This document shows, one piece after another, positions 1 through 11,444 of a DNA stretch of 64,000 bases (positions are counted from its first letter, which is position 1; every line of letters begins with the position of its first letter). This DNA comes from Zygaena filipendulae (lineage: Eukaryota; Arthropoda; Insecta; Lepidoptera; Zygaenidae): NCBI GenBank assembly GCA_907165275.2, contig OU015672.1, positions 2,896,501 through 2,960,500 on the forward strand, written 5' to 3'. The notes beneath the pieces were generated by a model, which saw nothing but the letters and a program-made list of their open reading frames with translations, searched no databases and was not told the origin of the DNA. Made by a program: the position numbers and the translations under genes.

Positions 1-1045
1 ACTCGCTGATTGTAGACATTTCCTTCTGGAACAACCTTCTCTATGATGCCATTCGTCAGTTACTCGTCCAGTATGACTTCATACTCTCTCAATGTATCTT
101 CTTGCAAACGCTGCAGCAATCCTTTTATTCTTCCATAGGCTAATCCAAAATTTGTGGGTAAATCCGGAGGGTATTGTATCCATGGCCATTTTACAGCGTA
201 TCTTCCGTTTTCATATTTTCATATTTAATATGTAGTTTCGTTAAAATGTTTGATCGCCTCTTCCTCTCTTGTAGTTTTATGGTTATCCGCTATTCCAAGG
301 CTTTCTAAGGACCATAAAAAGGTGATATCTTGTGAGGTTCGTGGTAGTAATAATCCTCGGCTAGCTCAAATAAAAGATATATTTTGTAAATTAGAGCTTT
401 TGTATTCTTTAAATCGTATCTAGTTCTATCCAAAAGTCAAAAGTCAAAATTTTAAAATATAAAAGGAACAGATTTAAAAATAAATAACAAATATTAGAAA
501 TGAGGTGGGATATCATAACGAGTGGCATACGGCTGCCTCGTTACAATCTGTGTTTTTTAGAGGTAAATCCGGTTCAGTATAATAAATACATTTAGGATTG
601 TGGTCTTGGCAATATGTAATGACTGATAGAGTATTGTATTCTTCGTTTTTTGTTGAAATTTTTCCGCTTACTATATGTCCAAATTCAGACTCCACTAGAT
701 ATAAGTTGTCATTTAATTTTAATTTTTTCTGTAGAAATTAAATCGAAATAATAATCATTGCCGATCAACATATCAATTCGCTCTCCTAACGAACCGTCAT
801 CAGCAAGGATCCTATCCTGCCATTTCTCTGCGTATATGTTAGGTGGAGTCACACCTTTTGAAATTTTGGGAATTTCATTTACATGTAATATTATGGTTTT
901 GTTAGTCTTTGTAACGATTTCAGCTTTCACTCTATTGCTTTCGAAGTTCTGAGGTGTGTCACTAGCAAAACTGAATATATCGACAATGTATTTTCCTCTA
1001 AAACAGGTAGATTCAATTTCTTAGAAACTTGTTTAGTTACATAAG
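1..1045 (-). pseudogene. BEL/Pao retrotransposon pol fragment (protease to start of reverse transcriptase)
   Basis: Part of a BEL/Pao polyprotein. From about 1040 down to 513 the minus strand gives an aspartic-protease-like stretch: 'AYVTKQVSKKLNLP', then 'SDTPQNFESNRVKAEIVTK', then 'RIDMLIGNDYYFDLI' and 'SEFGHIVSGKI', the order seen in Pao proteases. From about 340 down to 1 comes the linker into the reverse transcriptase ('FLWSLESLGIADNHKT', 'RYAVKWPWIQYPPDLPTN', 'FGLAYGRIKGLLQRL'). Several stops and frame changes break it, for example a stop just before 'LTNGIIEKV', so it is dead. The reverse transcriptase core would lie left of the window. The missing protease start is found at 15602-15720, across the large insertion, which shows the two Pao parts were once continuous. 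The family call is firm; boundaries are approximate. Confidence 0.75.
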
Positions 1046-1084
1046 CAGCAACCAAGCGTAATGAACACCTAAAAAGCAGCCAAT

Positions 1085-1525
1085 GTAGCACTTAACACTG
1101 TTTTACAGCTTTATAAGAACGTTGAAAAGACATCATAGTGTTATAATGTCGGTTTAGGAGTAATTTTTCAGCTCTAACTGTATTAATTCTGTATTAAGAG
1201 TCAAAGTACGCTTAAAGTTCTAAATCAGTGTATGATAACTGTCATGTACAGCTTTAAGTTTCCTGTAACACTTTAATCTCATTTTAGTATGAAAGCTGTA
1301 CAATAGCTGCATTTTGCATACCGTCACTTACTTAATACAGCTTAGAGCTGTATTACGGTGGTCCTCAAATCTTATTTCTGTATTATGAAGTAGGCAAACT
1401 CTCTTCTACAGCTTCTTTTTATGGTGTAATTGTACACCCTTTTACAGACGATAGCTGTCTAATTTCTGTCTTTGAGAGTAATAAACAGCAATTAAAATAA
1501 ATGACGCCTATAATACAGCCTTAAT
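1085..1525. repeat. Left subterminal TACAGC/AGCTGTA repeat cluster
   Basis: Around ten short copies of TACAGC, ACAGCT or their complement (for example near 1107, 1249, 1296, 1338, 1347, 1408 and 1514) lie between the left edge of the composite insertion and the transposase ORF. A matching cluster lies near the right edge. Repeated short motifs of this kind are the usual subterminal transposase-binding region of CACTA elements. No promoter element can be named with confidence. Confidence 0.5.
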
Positions 1526-1550
1526 CTGTATAAGTGACAGAGTCGCCATT

Positions 1551-3806
1551 TTGAATTATTGTGCATTTGTATATGCTGTATTTTGTGATTGTTTTATAAA
1601 TATGTGGAAAAAGCGAAAAAGATTTGGTGCTATTAGAAGAAAGATTGAACAGGAATATTTAAATATTACAAATTATCAACAAAATGAAATTACTGCCGAG
1701 GAACATGGAGATATTGCAACAGATCACATCACCTACAGTCAAGCATCAATACCGTCGACATCTAATGAAAGGGGTTCCGTAGAAAATATTGTGAATGATC
1801 ATAGTTATATCAGGTGTAACTTATTAGCTTTACCTTCTGCAACTAATGACGACATTTTATCATGCAGCAGTTCAAGTGACGGCGAAAGTGAATATGAAAA
1901 AATTTATTATTTCGCCAACAAATACAGAATTGGGCCAGAGAAAGAAACATAGCTCACGTAGCATTGAATGATTTAGCTACTATCATAAACTTAAGATTTC
2001 CAGGAATTTTACCATGCGATGCCAGAACAATTTTAGGTACTGTAAAGCAAATACAAATCAAACCGATTCAAGGAGGTGAATATTGGCATAACGGCCTATC
2101 TAAATCTTTAAAAAATATATTAGAAAAATGGGTTGACGTTCCGAGTAAAATTTATTTGAATTTCAATTTTGACGGTCTTCCAATATTTAATAGTTCTAAT
2201 AAAGAGTTTTGGCCGATTTTATGTACTATATTTGAAAGACCTGATATAGAACCGTTGGTGATTGGTATTTATTTTGGTGTTGGAAAACCAAAGCAAATTG
2301 ACGAATATTTAAATGATTTTGTAAACGAAATTGACAACCTAATTAAAAATGGAATGTACGTTGAACAAATCAAGAGTAAAGTATCTATAGGAATAAGATG
2401 TTTTATATGCGATTCTCCTGCGAGAGCTTACATTAAAGGTAATAAATAGAATTGAAACAGTAGAATTTAAGTAAATCATTATGCATATATATAAAAAGAT
2501 TGCAATTCACTTAAGTAATGCTCCTACTTTTCTTTCACTTAAGTAATGAACTATGAGAATAAATATGAATAATATAAATACAAGTCACTTTGATCATGGT
2601 ATATTAATTTATTTTTCAGGTGTATGCAATTTTAATGGAAAGCATGGATGTTTAAAATGTGTGACCGTAGGAGAATATTCACATACATCCCATACAGTAA
2701 CTTTTCCTGAAATGAACTGCCGTCCGAGGACTGACCAAGAATTTCGTGACAAAAAGTATGGACCTCACCATAAAAAAGACTCACCTTTACTACGATTAGG
2801 AATCGATATGGTTGAAGACTTCCCGGTAGCAGATTCTTTGCATCTAGTCGACTTGGGCATAATGAAACGGTTACTAGTTGGTTGGCGCAATGGTAATTTT
2901 GGAAAGTACATAACTAAATGGTGTGCCAAAGATATTGAAACAGTTTCTAATTTTCTTTCTGAATGTAAATTGCCATCTGAAATTCATCGGTCAGTTAGAG
3001 GACTAGATTGTCTTTCCCATTGGAAAGCATCTGAATATCGATCATTCTTGCTTTATTTAAGCATTGTTATACTTCCACATGTGATGTCACATGACGCATT
3101 ATGCCATTTTTTGACGTTTTTTTGCGGTATAACAATATGTACTAGTAAAAACTATGTTCATTTACTACCGTTGGCAAAAGAGTTCCTACAGTATTTTGTT
3201 GAACATTTTAAAGACTTTTACGGAGTAGATTATATTACAAGTAACGTTCACAATGTGGCACACGTCGTGGATGAAGTACAACGGTTCGGTTCGCTTCATA
3301 CTTTCAGCGCATATCCTTTCGAGAACAAGCTTTATTTAATTAAAAGGATGCTTAGGCACGGACACAAACCTCTTGCTCAAGTGGCGAAAAGATTTAGCGA
3401 AGATTTAGGAGCTTCAGAAATCGTACAGAGCAGAAAAAAAATCGTACTTAATGAACCCTTTGTAAGTACTAACAATAAAAAACTAACTGCACTACATTTT
3501 AAAGACTATAAACTGTCACCAAAATCGAAAGATAAATATTTTTTATGCAACGATGGTCAGGTTCTCGAGGTAAAGAAAATATATATGCTTGAGAAAAAAA
3601 TAAAAATATGCGCTCTTATAATTACAGACTTAGCAGAAGTTTTTGAATCACCAATAAAATCGTCATATTTGAATATATTCAAAGCCAAATTGCATGCCTC
3701 TGGGCAAATTGAGACCATTGTTAATCCTGAAGATGTAAAAATGAAACTAGTATGTATAGAACATAAAAACCAATTATATTTTATACCCCTTTTGCACACA
3801 GTTTGA
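1551..3806 (+). pseudogene. CACTA/EnSpm-type transposase, one frameshift, one intron
   Basis: DDE-type transposase that would cut and move the surrounding element in the nucleus. An acidic, serine-rich N-terminal part (1551 to about 1900) is followed, after a one-base frame change in the A-rich run near 1890-1905, by 'NWARERNIAHVALNDL' and 'FDGLPIFNSSNKEFWP'. An intron fits GT at 2439 and AG at 2618-2619; it joins in phase and restores a Gly codon. The last exon carries a zinc-knuckle-like 'CNFNGKHGCLKC', 'DSLHLVDLGIMKRLL', and a C-terminal 'NVHNVAHVVDEVQRFGSLH...FENKLYLIKRMLR' block like the DUF4218 region of plant CACTA transposases. No other stop interrupts it, so decay is recent or the frameshift is a sequence error. 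The reading start at 1551 is not ATG-defined. Confidence 0.7.
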
Positions 3807-3941
3807 TAGATAAATAAAATTCATTCTGATTTATATAGATTTTTTATTTTTTATTAGTTTTCGCTAATAGAGTCATACAAATTAAATTTCAATACTCATT
3901 GCAAAGTAATTTTCTACAATGGAAAATTATGGATTATTATC

Positions 3942-4230
3942 TATAAACCGTGAAATTTAAGTATTAGGTTCCGTTTGTCTGAAGAACCATGAATATAAAC
4001 AACTTTCACTAAGGGGCCTACTTACTATCTTGAAAAAAAAAATAGCTGTTTCATACAAATTAGTCGAATAAGTATTGATATAAGTAAGAATGTCATATAT
4101 TGTAATCGAACAGCTGGCTTTTGAATATGAGCTAGAGTTAGTCCCAAAGTAAAAGATTTTCATAATCATGAATATAAATTGCTTCACTAAGGGAACCTTA
4201 TAACTAATAATTAAAACTTCACGGTTTATA
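3942..4230. repeat. MITE-like inverted repeat downstream of the CACTA transposase
   Basis: TATAAACCGTGAA at 3942 is repeated in inverted orientation ending at 4230 (TTCACGGTTTATA). A second inner pair (AGGTTCC near 3964 and GGAACCT near 4192) extends the symmetry. The outer TA on both sides could be a TA target duplication. No coding capacity was found. It could be a small non-autonomous DNA transposon or part of the CACTA 3' region. Confidence 0.4.
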
Positions 4231-4714
4231 CAGGGTGTAAAAAAAAAGTGTAGAAACTTATGGAGATTGCTTGGAACATAAGTCAAATAAAAAAAATTTA
4301 CTTCCTGAATTTTACGTATGTTTTCAGGGGAAAATGGTTTAGTTTTCATTTTTAATTAGCTAAGTATTTAAATTAAAGGCTATAAAAAGAAGTTTTAGTA
4401 GTTACTTATGTGTTTTTGGTAAGTATTAAACTAACATACTAAGTAAAAGACTATACCTAAAATAAGTTTTGGTATATGTTTTGTCTTAAGGACAATCACA
4501 GTCACAAGATTATGTATGTTCTTAAAAAATAGGTTAGCTTACCCATTTTTTTTTTCCATTCCGTCAATCTTATAGTATACTAATTTATAATAGTTAAATT
4601 ACTACTTTGTCTCATAAGAAAATCACAGTCACGAGATGAGAGAGTGTGTTTTTAAAACAACTTAACTCTACGTTTTTTGAACCGATTTAGATAGCTAAAC
4701 AATTTTATTATCTA
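4231..4714. other. No gene seen (484 bp)
   Basis: AT-rich DNA between the MITE-like repeat and the DUF4806 exon. It begins with 'cagggtgtaaaaaaaaa', a motif common at insect transposon ends. No supported coding or RNA feature. Confidence 0.4.
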
Positions 4715-5404
4715 TTAACAAAGGGATTCTTCATCCTCCTCTTGTTCAATAGGTTCTGCGTCATTTGCTATATTTTCAGAGCTTTCTTCGTTTGTTTCCA
4801 TATCATTTTGTATTTCCTCTTGATTTCCGGCTTTTTGATTTTCCTGATTTTCGGAATTTTGGTTTTCTTGTCGTTGTCCAGTTTTTTTTGTCCTTATTCT
4901 TTTTGTAGAGGCTCTTTCGTTCTTATTTAGTTTCCTCTTGCCAGAGTTTTTTAACACAGACATGAAAAAATGTTCGTTATCAGTCAGGGTGTAAGTGTCA
5001 TCCCAGGACCTTACAAGTTCAAAGAAAAAATTAAGGAAGTTTTTGTATTTTTTCAAACCAAATTTGGTCTCCTCGCTCTTCCTGCTCCCCCCTGTCCAAG
5101 AGCATTTACACATAAATTCCCGAGTTAGAAACATGTCTAGAATTTTATAGGCGCATGTTGCCCCTTTGCCCTCTGATTTTGGACATACAAAAGAATATTG
5201 TGTTAAAAGTTTAATTTTATTTTTTTTGTCCAATAGAAATGACTCCATCTTCTCTAGGTCTGAAATAGAGTCAATAGGTTTTATGATGAAAGCTTCACTA
5301 TCAAATCTAAGTTTGGATTCGGCCAATGAAACCACATCTCGACGTTTCGAAGACGACGAAGTTTTTTTTTTAAGAAAAAAAATCACTGTTCCTAAAGTAT
5401 ACAA
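4715..5404 (-). CDS. DUF4806-domain C-terminal exon, putative CACTA partner gene
   Basis: Up to 229 codons. Residues about 35-155 ('FIIKPIDSISDLEKMESFLLD', then 'KGATCAYKILDMFLTREF', 'CKCSWTGGSRKSEE', 'FLNFFFELV', 'MSVLKNSGKRK') match the pattern I know as DUF4806. This is a domain found in many insect proteins of unknown function that often travel with DNA transposons. The tail is highly charged (KR-rich, then Q/N/E-rich). The gene is convergent to the CACTA transposase and lies inside the same 14.5-kb insertion. Candidate upstream exons are at 11445-11946 and 12547-12853. The true start of this exon is an unplaced splice acceptor somewhere near 5390-5450. DUF4806 call moderately firm; joining to the upstream exons is inferred. 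Confidence 0.6.
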   Translation of the reverse strand: MYTLGTVIFFLKKKTSSSSKRRDVVSLAESKLRFDSEAFIIKPIDSISDLEKMESFLLDKKNKIKLLTQYSFVCPKSEGKGATCAYKILDMFLTREFMCKCSWTGGSRKSEETKFGLKKYKNFLNFFFELVRSWDDTYTLTDNEHFFMSVLKNSGKRKLNKNERASTKRIRTKKTGQRQENQNSENQENQKAGNQEEIQNDMETNEESSENIANDAEPIEQEEDEESLC

Positions 5405-5613
5405 TAAAAATGTACAAATCTCCCCAACTAAAAAGCGGTATATTTTATGCTAATTTATGATTATATTATAACAAATAAAAGGTGTTTTTAAAGCAAGTTA
5501 GATGTAACTTGAGCCATTTTGCACAATTCTTTGATCAGGGCAGAAAGGTCCATGTACACGATAACGATTTATGTATTCAAAGCAAAATAGTTTATGTGTT
5601 CCTTGCTTCTTGA

Positions 5614-5858
5614 ACAGATCAAGGATAAATGATTTAAATCACTTACCCATTTGTCAACTGTTCATGGATAAATGAGTTAAACTGCTCACCTAGTTGTAAC
5701 TGTTCATGGATAAATGAGTTAAACCGCTCACCTAGTTGTAACTGTTCATGGATAAATGAGTTATACCGCTCACCTAGTTGTAACTGTTCATGGATAAATG
5801 AGTTAAACCGCTCACCTAGTTGTAACTGTTCAAGGAGGAATGACTCAAATTACACAGT
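5614..5858. repeat. 42-bp tandem repeat, about six copies
   Basis: Four nearly identical 42-bp units (5656, 5698, 5740, 5782), each with GTTCATGGATAAATGAGTT and CTCACCTAGTTG, are flanked by degenerate units (5614-5655 and from 5824). The same core theme recurs, degenerated, near 11070-11300. This fits subterminal transposase-binding repeats of the nested element. Confidence 0.75.
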
Positions 5859-6715
5859 GTTATAATAACTATTTATAGCAAATTGTTTTAATCGCAAGAT
5901 TTATTTGAATCTGAATTGAGGAAAATAGCTCAAAGGTAATAAAATAAATTTCACGATGTAGGGAAAGCGAATGAAATGACACATCAATTTTAAGAAAAGT
6001 AACATAAATAGATAAAATTGGCATACTTTTAAGAACATGAGACTTTAAAATCGATTTTGTAAAACGAAACAAAATAAAACAACGCGATTTTTGTTTTATT
6101 TATTCATTTACGTAAAATTAAGTAGGTATCTGTAAACGTAGGTAACATTTATAATCACTAATAATCAGTCTCCAAATATTAGTAATTTTCAACATCTTCA
6201 AATTTTAACTTATTGTAATTTTCTACTTTGGTTGTAATTATTAATTTACTTATAATCTCTAAACATAGGTAACATTTATAATCACTTTTAATCAGTCTTC
6301 AAATATTGGTAATTCTCCTAATTTAATTTTTATAATTATAATTGAGATAAAGTTGAATGAAAGGGTTAATATACAAGGTGTTTTTATATAATTGCTTTAA
6401 TTTCAACAGATGGCTCAGTTACATAAAAGAAACAACCTGGTATTTTTTTGCTATTTAAAAAAAACCAGCTAGTTTCTATCAATGAACTGAGCCATGTGTT
6501 GAAATTAAGGTAAATCAATAAAAGTAACCTGTAGGAAATAAGTGTGATTCGCGCACGAACTGCAAGGAATTGTGTGTAGTATACACTTATAATATTACAA
6601 AGATAATAATTATTTTTAACTGAAAAATATTTTTTTAATCATTAACAGTAATTATTTTTCTTACGGTTCGTATGCGTATACTCACTATACTCGTGTAAGT
6701 ACACAATAACTATCT
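5859..6715. other. 3' flank of the DUF7869-type gene, with one hairpin
   Basis: AT-rich, non-coding. It contains a locally repeated pair ('aggtaacatttataatcact' near 6140 and 6268) and the inverted repeat at 6395-6509. Nothing else is supported. Confidence 0.4.
6395..6509. repeat. Inverted repeat, about 26-bp arms
   Basis: Arms 6395-6420 and 6485-6509 (core TTTCAACAGATGGCTCAGTT against its near-perfect complement) with a loop of about 64 bp. It lies downstream of the stop codon of the DUF7869-type gene, so it could be a transcript hairpin or a tiny MITE. Confidence 0.6.
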
Positions 6716-9700
6716 TCAACACTCTACTTCGGATATATCCTCTACGTCTGTGTCAATTAAAGTATCAATTATACCGCCAGTTGTTGGTATAGTCAAATAT
6801 TCTTTATGAAAAATTTTAGGAATCACATCAGTTTCACAAAGCTTCTTCAAGTCGTTATATTTAGCTTTTGATATGGGTAATAACGACTTGTAAAGTTTTG
6901 AAATCACCATTTTAGGTTTGCCAATAATTGATATCGTCTCTTCTTTAGTGTCTTCTTTCATGGAATATTTCACTGAGAGGTTCTGTAAAGAATTTTTTTT
7001 AAATGTGGCAATACGGATTTTACTCATTTTTCCAGTAAGGTTCCCTTTAAAATATTTGTTGGATACTTCTTCGAAATTTTTGAACTCTTTGTGATCTAGC
7101 CATTGCACGTTATAAGGAGAAACATCTTTTCTGGCTATCTGGCAAATGGTAAGCCATTGGGAAGGGGCCCATACAGTCGTGTTTCGTATTGAATTTTCAA
7201 TAACAGAGTGCATACTATCAACGCTCATTTCGGTGTGACCCGGGAGCAAATAATTCAGCTGAATAGACTCAAGATTTTGTGCCTTTGCTAGTGCGATATG
7301 GACAGCTGTCAATACAATTTTATTTTTGTTTTGTCCCGAGCATGAGTCCGAGTAGAGAATTAAATGCTTGACTGACCCACGTGAATCCACAGTTTCTATG
7401 TATTTCTCTAAAACAGTACCCACTTCATTGCCACCTCGTTTGGCATCTGCTTCTCCCCAGATGAAACAATAGCCTTGTCTGGTCACATTTTCATAAAAAC
7501 AGAGATTGTATACTGCATATTTTCTCGTATAGAAAAGAAGAATACTATTTCCATAAGGAGTATTTAAAACCTTCTGTAAATCAAAGGACGTGCATAAGAT
7601 AGACGGATTCTCTTTCCCGAGATCTCTATGACAGGCATATCTATTTTTTGAAGCTACTTTTTCATCTAAATGTTCCTTTTTTTCTGCTGCATATTTAAGT
7701 AAATCCGTTTCGTAACGCATACATTTTAGACACTTATCTTTCTTTGGAACGTGGAATCCTAAATTAAATTCTTTTTTAAATATGTCTCGAAATATATTTT
7801 CACTGACGATATGTAATGACTGGCTCGTTTGATCTTCTTTATAAATCCTGTACAAGTTTTTAATACTTTTTAATTCTACTGGAAGGTAAAGTCTAGTGAT
7901 GTCTTTTCTGCAGTAATGTGACGGGAGAGCTGGAAGGTTTTTTATGAATCTTATAACAGACTCTCGAGTAGCTTCAGTCGTCTTATTAGCTGGGATAGTT
8001 TTTCCTCTTTGATCATCCTTTGCTAACCCGTGAACCGCTTGCGACAAAGTATAGTAGACGTATTTATGACTAAGATCAAGAGTCTTCAACATAAATTTAA
8101 GGCAAACTTGTCGTCGACCTTCTCCATCATTGATGAAGTACTCAAAAGTATTTGCTCGATATCCTGAATCTTTAACGCGTTTTCTTTTTGCCTCTTTTTT
8201 ATTACTTAATGCTATTAACCAATCCTTACGTTTTGCAGGTGTCAAACTCCAGAAATAGTCAAAAAGAGTCTTTCTTCTTTCTTCAGTTACCTCTTGGCAA
8301 TTATGGCCGCATTTTTTTCCTATGCAGGGATTTGGATGTAAAATCTTTTCATTGACAATTGTTCCATTTTTTTTAGTGTATCTTTTGCCTTTTTGCCGAG
8401 CCTCTTTTTCTTTTAATCTTTTATTTATCTTCTTTTTTTTCAGGCCCTCTTCACCTACTTTTCCATCTACCGAACCTTTACATTTTTTTGACTTTTTACG
8501 TTTAGGTTCTTCTCCACTTGAAGATGACTCTTTATCAGTGTCTTTCCATGATGTTGAGTCCCATTGGAAGTCTTCGTCTTCAGAAAGAAAATCAATGTAT
8601 GTTTTTTTAATAGTGTTGCGTCTCTTTTTCTGCTTTTCTTGCTTATTGCTGTCTATATCAGGTATTGTTAAAATGGTACTATCATTGTTTTCGCCTTCTT
8701 CCAGTGATTTACGAATGATTTCCATAGTCTCTTCTGGTATAATATCAGTGAAAGTTGGCTGTAATTCTTCACTTTGCTCACGGCTGGGCGTTTTTGTCTG
8801 ATAGTCTATAGATTTAACAGCATCAGCATCTGGCAATACTTGATTATGACTTGTATAAGTGGAAGGTGTCTGATCATCACTTACTTTGGGTTCCTCAAAG
8901 TTGATTACATTTCTATGATTGCCGTCCTAAAATGCAATGGGATTAATTTAAATAGTATTCTCTAAGTTTCCTTAATTTTTTAATTGTTTATTAGGTAAGC
9001 TATCAGAAAAATTACCTTTTTTTGATCATCAAATTGCTCCTGATAAGGAGCTCTTCTTATGTCTGTAATGCGTGAAGCCTGATTATTAACATTGGCAAGT
9101 AGATGCTGAGCTCCTCGTTCAGTGGATATAGAGCCATCATCTCTCTAAAATAAAAATTAATACGTTAATAAGATTTTTATGATTGAAGATAAGAAGAGAG
9201 ATGGGAAGATGAGAAGAGATGAGCCATCAAAGATTATTTTTAAGTATTCTAAAAAACATTGACGTAGTAGAGTAAAGCTACTTTATATAGGTACATTAAT
9301 AGTGGATAAAATTAACTCGGTTAAAGAACACATTTGTATATAAAAGCGGTTAGGTAATAATAAGTTACTAGACGACACGCCCGGCTTTGCCCGTGGCTCT
9401 GAATTTATTAATTTTCAAATAATGTATTTGAATCTGCCGAATTCGTTGACATTTATAATAACTGCTCTGCTCCCTTAGGCAGTAGCGTGTTGCTAATATA
9501 GTCTATAACCTTCCTCGATAAACGGACTATTCAACAGAAAAATAATTAATTTAATTCGAACCAGTAGTTCCTGCGATTAGCACGTACAAACAAACAAACA
9601 AACTCTTCAGGTTTTTTTACGAATATAAGTAACTAGCTTTTGCCCGCGACTCCGCCCGCGTGGATGTCGGTTATCGCGACCAAACATAGCCTATGTCCTT

Positions 9701-10664
9701 TCTCAAGGTCTAAAGTACTCCTATACCAAATTTCATCAAAATCGGTTCAGCTGTTTAGGCGTGAAAGCGTAACAGACAGACAGACAGACAGACAGAGTTA
9801 CTTTCGCATTTATAATATTAGTAGGGATGGATAAGTATAGATTAGTACAGATGTTAATTATAATATTTTGTACCTTTTTCTGGTAGTCAACTTTCCGCTG
9901 ACTAATTAGAGATTTGCTTAAATTATAGGGCAATCTCATTGCATTATCATCACTATCAGATATAATTGTATCATCTGATGAATTACTGCCTGGTTTAGTA
10001 TCAACTATATTTTTGTCATGCTGAAAAAAAAACGTGAATTTAGAAATCTGATAAGGTAAGACTTTCCCATTCACAGAAATAGGCCTTTCATCTAGCCTTA
10101 TATCGTAAAAAATTACATTACCCTGTCTTCCAATACAATCTTAATTTCTTCAGTCTCTTTTTCAACGCCTTTCTGGGATGCCTGTAAAAGATACAATCAA
10201 TTTTTTAGCCCACCCGTTTAATAAATTCGGTGCCACAGACAGACACTATATTGGTCAAACTTATAGTGTCTGTCTGTGGCACCTCTACTCTTTTTACGTC
10301 GGGGGTTAAAAATATGTATCTAGGTACTAACCATTTGTTGGTCATCGTGCGTGTTGTGTATATCTGCAACTGCAACCGTCACCATTTGGGCATAAGCGTG
10401 AGCTATGTTTTCCGACTATAAACAAGATATTCAGTTATTCAAATAATCCATATTGTTATTAATAAAGCTTTTATATAGGTACTATGCACTAATAAAATGT
10501 ATAATAATTATGCTGTATGTACTTACAGAATCTGATATATTTTCCTTATTGGGGCTTGGTTTATTCTTCAATTTATCAACAGCCTGCTTTTTTTTGCACT
10601 TTACATCACTTTCGGAGCTTTTACTTATCACCTCTCTAAAATACTTTTGTCTTTTTCTCTCCAT
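6716..10664 (-). CDS. Six-exon DUF7869-type (Sola-like) DDE transposase-related protein
   Basis: Six exons with clean GT/AG borders, all phase 0: 10664-10527, 10415-10332, 10181-10122, 10020-9874, 9144-9016 and 8926-6716, giving about 922 residues with no internal stop. The start is the ATG at 10664. Residues about 1-420 are low-complexity, acidic and lysine-rich. Then come a Cys/His cluster ('HPNPCIGKKCGHNC'), 'HYCRKDITRLYLPVEL', a 'DKCLKCMRYETD' knuckle, 'CTSFDLQKVL', 'LYSDSCSGQNKN' and 'LPGHTEMSVDSMHSVIE'. The Asp/Glu residues in these last blocks look like an RNase H-fold DDE core. I associate the pattern with DUF7869 and perhaps the Sola superfamily. It probably mobilises the nested element around it. 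It is unusually complete among so many broken copies. A domesticated role cannot be excluded but nothing here demands one. Confidence 0.65.
9361..9836. repeat. Two abutting lepidopteran interspersed repeats within an intron
   Basis: 9361-9635 begins 'acgacacgcccggctttgcc' and ends with a CAAA-rich run. 9636-9836 begins 'gcttttgcccgcgactccgc', contains an ACAG microsatellite (9773-9796) and ends 'ttataatattagtagggatg'. Both types are common dispersed repeats in moth and butterfly genomes, SINE- or LINE-tail-like. They lie in intron 4 of the DUF7869-type gene. Confidence 0.6.
10229..10283. repeat. Perfect 22-bp hairpin in an intron
   Basis: Arms 10229-10250 and 10262-10283 are exact complements (GGTGCCACAGACAGACACTA plus TA) around an 11-base loop. 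It lies in intron 2 of the DUF7869-type gene, next to a 'gtcgggggttaaaaat' stretch typical of lepidopteran dispersed repeats. Confidence 0.75.
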
Positions 10665-11064
10665 TATTTCTCGTAATTAAAAACTCTTTATAATTATAAT
10701 AGGGATTGTTTTACTACTCAAACACAACGTTATAATTAAGAATAACTAAATTAATGGATTTTTGTTACTAACGATCTTCGCGCGTTTAATAATTATGTAC
10801 ACATCCGACTTATCTGGCATCGCGCAGCAGACTGAACCGACCTCGAATCCACGCGCGACACGCGTGTTGTGGATCTAAGTACCTACCCGCGTTGGTTTGT
10901 GTTCTGTTGCTTGAGATATAAATGCCATTTTTAATGCGTGGTGAAAGAAGTAAACTGATTTAAGTATGACATAAGTTTAATTATTAAATTAATATAAAGG
11001 AATCAAACGTGCAGATATTTATTTTATGCATAGAGAAAATTGTTCTAAATGGCATAAACACTAA

Positions 11065-11310
11065 AAACTGGTCAAGGATAATTAGCACAAGTCATATACT
11101 TCCATTATACTTATTCAGGTAAGATTGATTCAAGCGACAGATATAATGTTCAAATGTTCAAGGTAAAATGATTTAAGGTGCATACATTAATAAATCTGGT
11201 TGAAGCGAAATGAATTAACATCCATGTTAAACTATTTATGATCAAGTAAAAACAATTCAAATGTCAAAACTATTTTATTTCATCCAGGGATTAATGGTTT
11301 AAACTACAGA
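11065..11310. repeat. Right subterminal repeats of the nested element
   Basis: Degenerate copies of the motif seen in the 42-bp array at 5614-5858: GGTCAAGGATAAT near 11068, TTCAAGGTAAAATGATTTAA near 11156 and CCAGGGATTAATGGTTTAAA near 11283. Presence on both flanks of the six-exon gene supports one element. Confidence 0.4.
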
Positions 11311-11444
11311 TAGTAAGAAAAAACGTTTTTTTTTATGGGTCTATATACATGCTTCGAAAAAAACAACCAAAATTGCTACACTTGATACCTCGTAAATAGA
11401 AAAGATACCCAAATTCGTAATGGAGCCAAGCGCCAAAAAAGTGC

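Larger units (their letters stand above)
5479..11367. mobile_element. Nested element carrying the six-exon DUF7869-type gene (bounds tentative)
   Basis: The gene at 6716-10664 sits between exons of the DUF4806 gene and is flanked by related subterminal repeats (5614-5858 and about 11065-11310, theme TTCAAGGATAAATGA). Near 5479 the sequence GGTGTTTTTAAAGCAAGT is matched imperfectly and inverted near 11350-11367 (13 of 18 positions by eye). This suggests terminal inverted repeats of a transposon inserted into the larger element. No target duplication could be fixed, so the ends may be wrong by tens of bases. Confidence 0.4.

Noticed and set aside
5656..5823. CRISPR-like array
   Set aside because: The 42-bp units are contiguous tandem repeats with no variable spacers, in a eukaryotic transposon.
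8322..8801. 159-codon plus-strand ORF
   Set aside because: Phe/Leu/Ser-rich antisense of the lysine-rich part of the DUF7869-type gene; a shadow.
6716..10664. Six-exon gene as an ordinary host gene
   Set aside because: Its DDE-like blocks, flanking subterminal repeats and location within another transposon favour a mobile-element gene; host use remains only a possibility.
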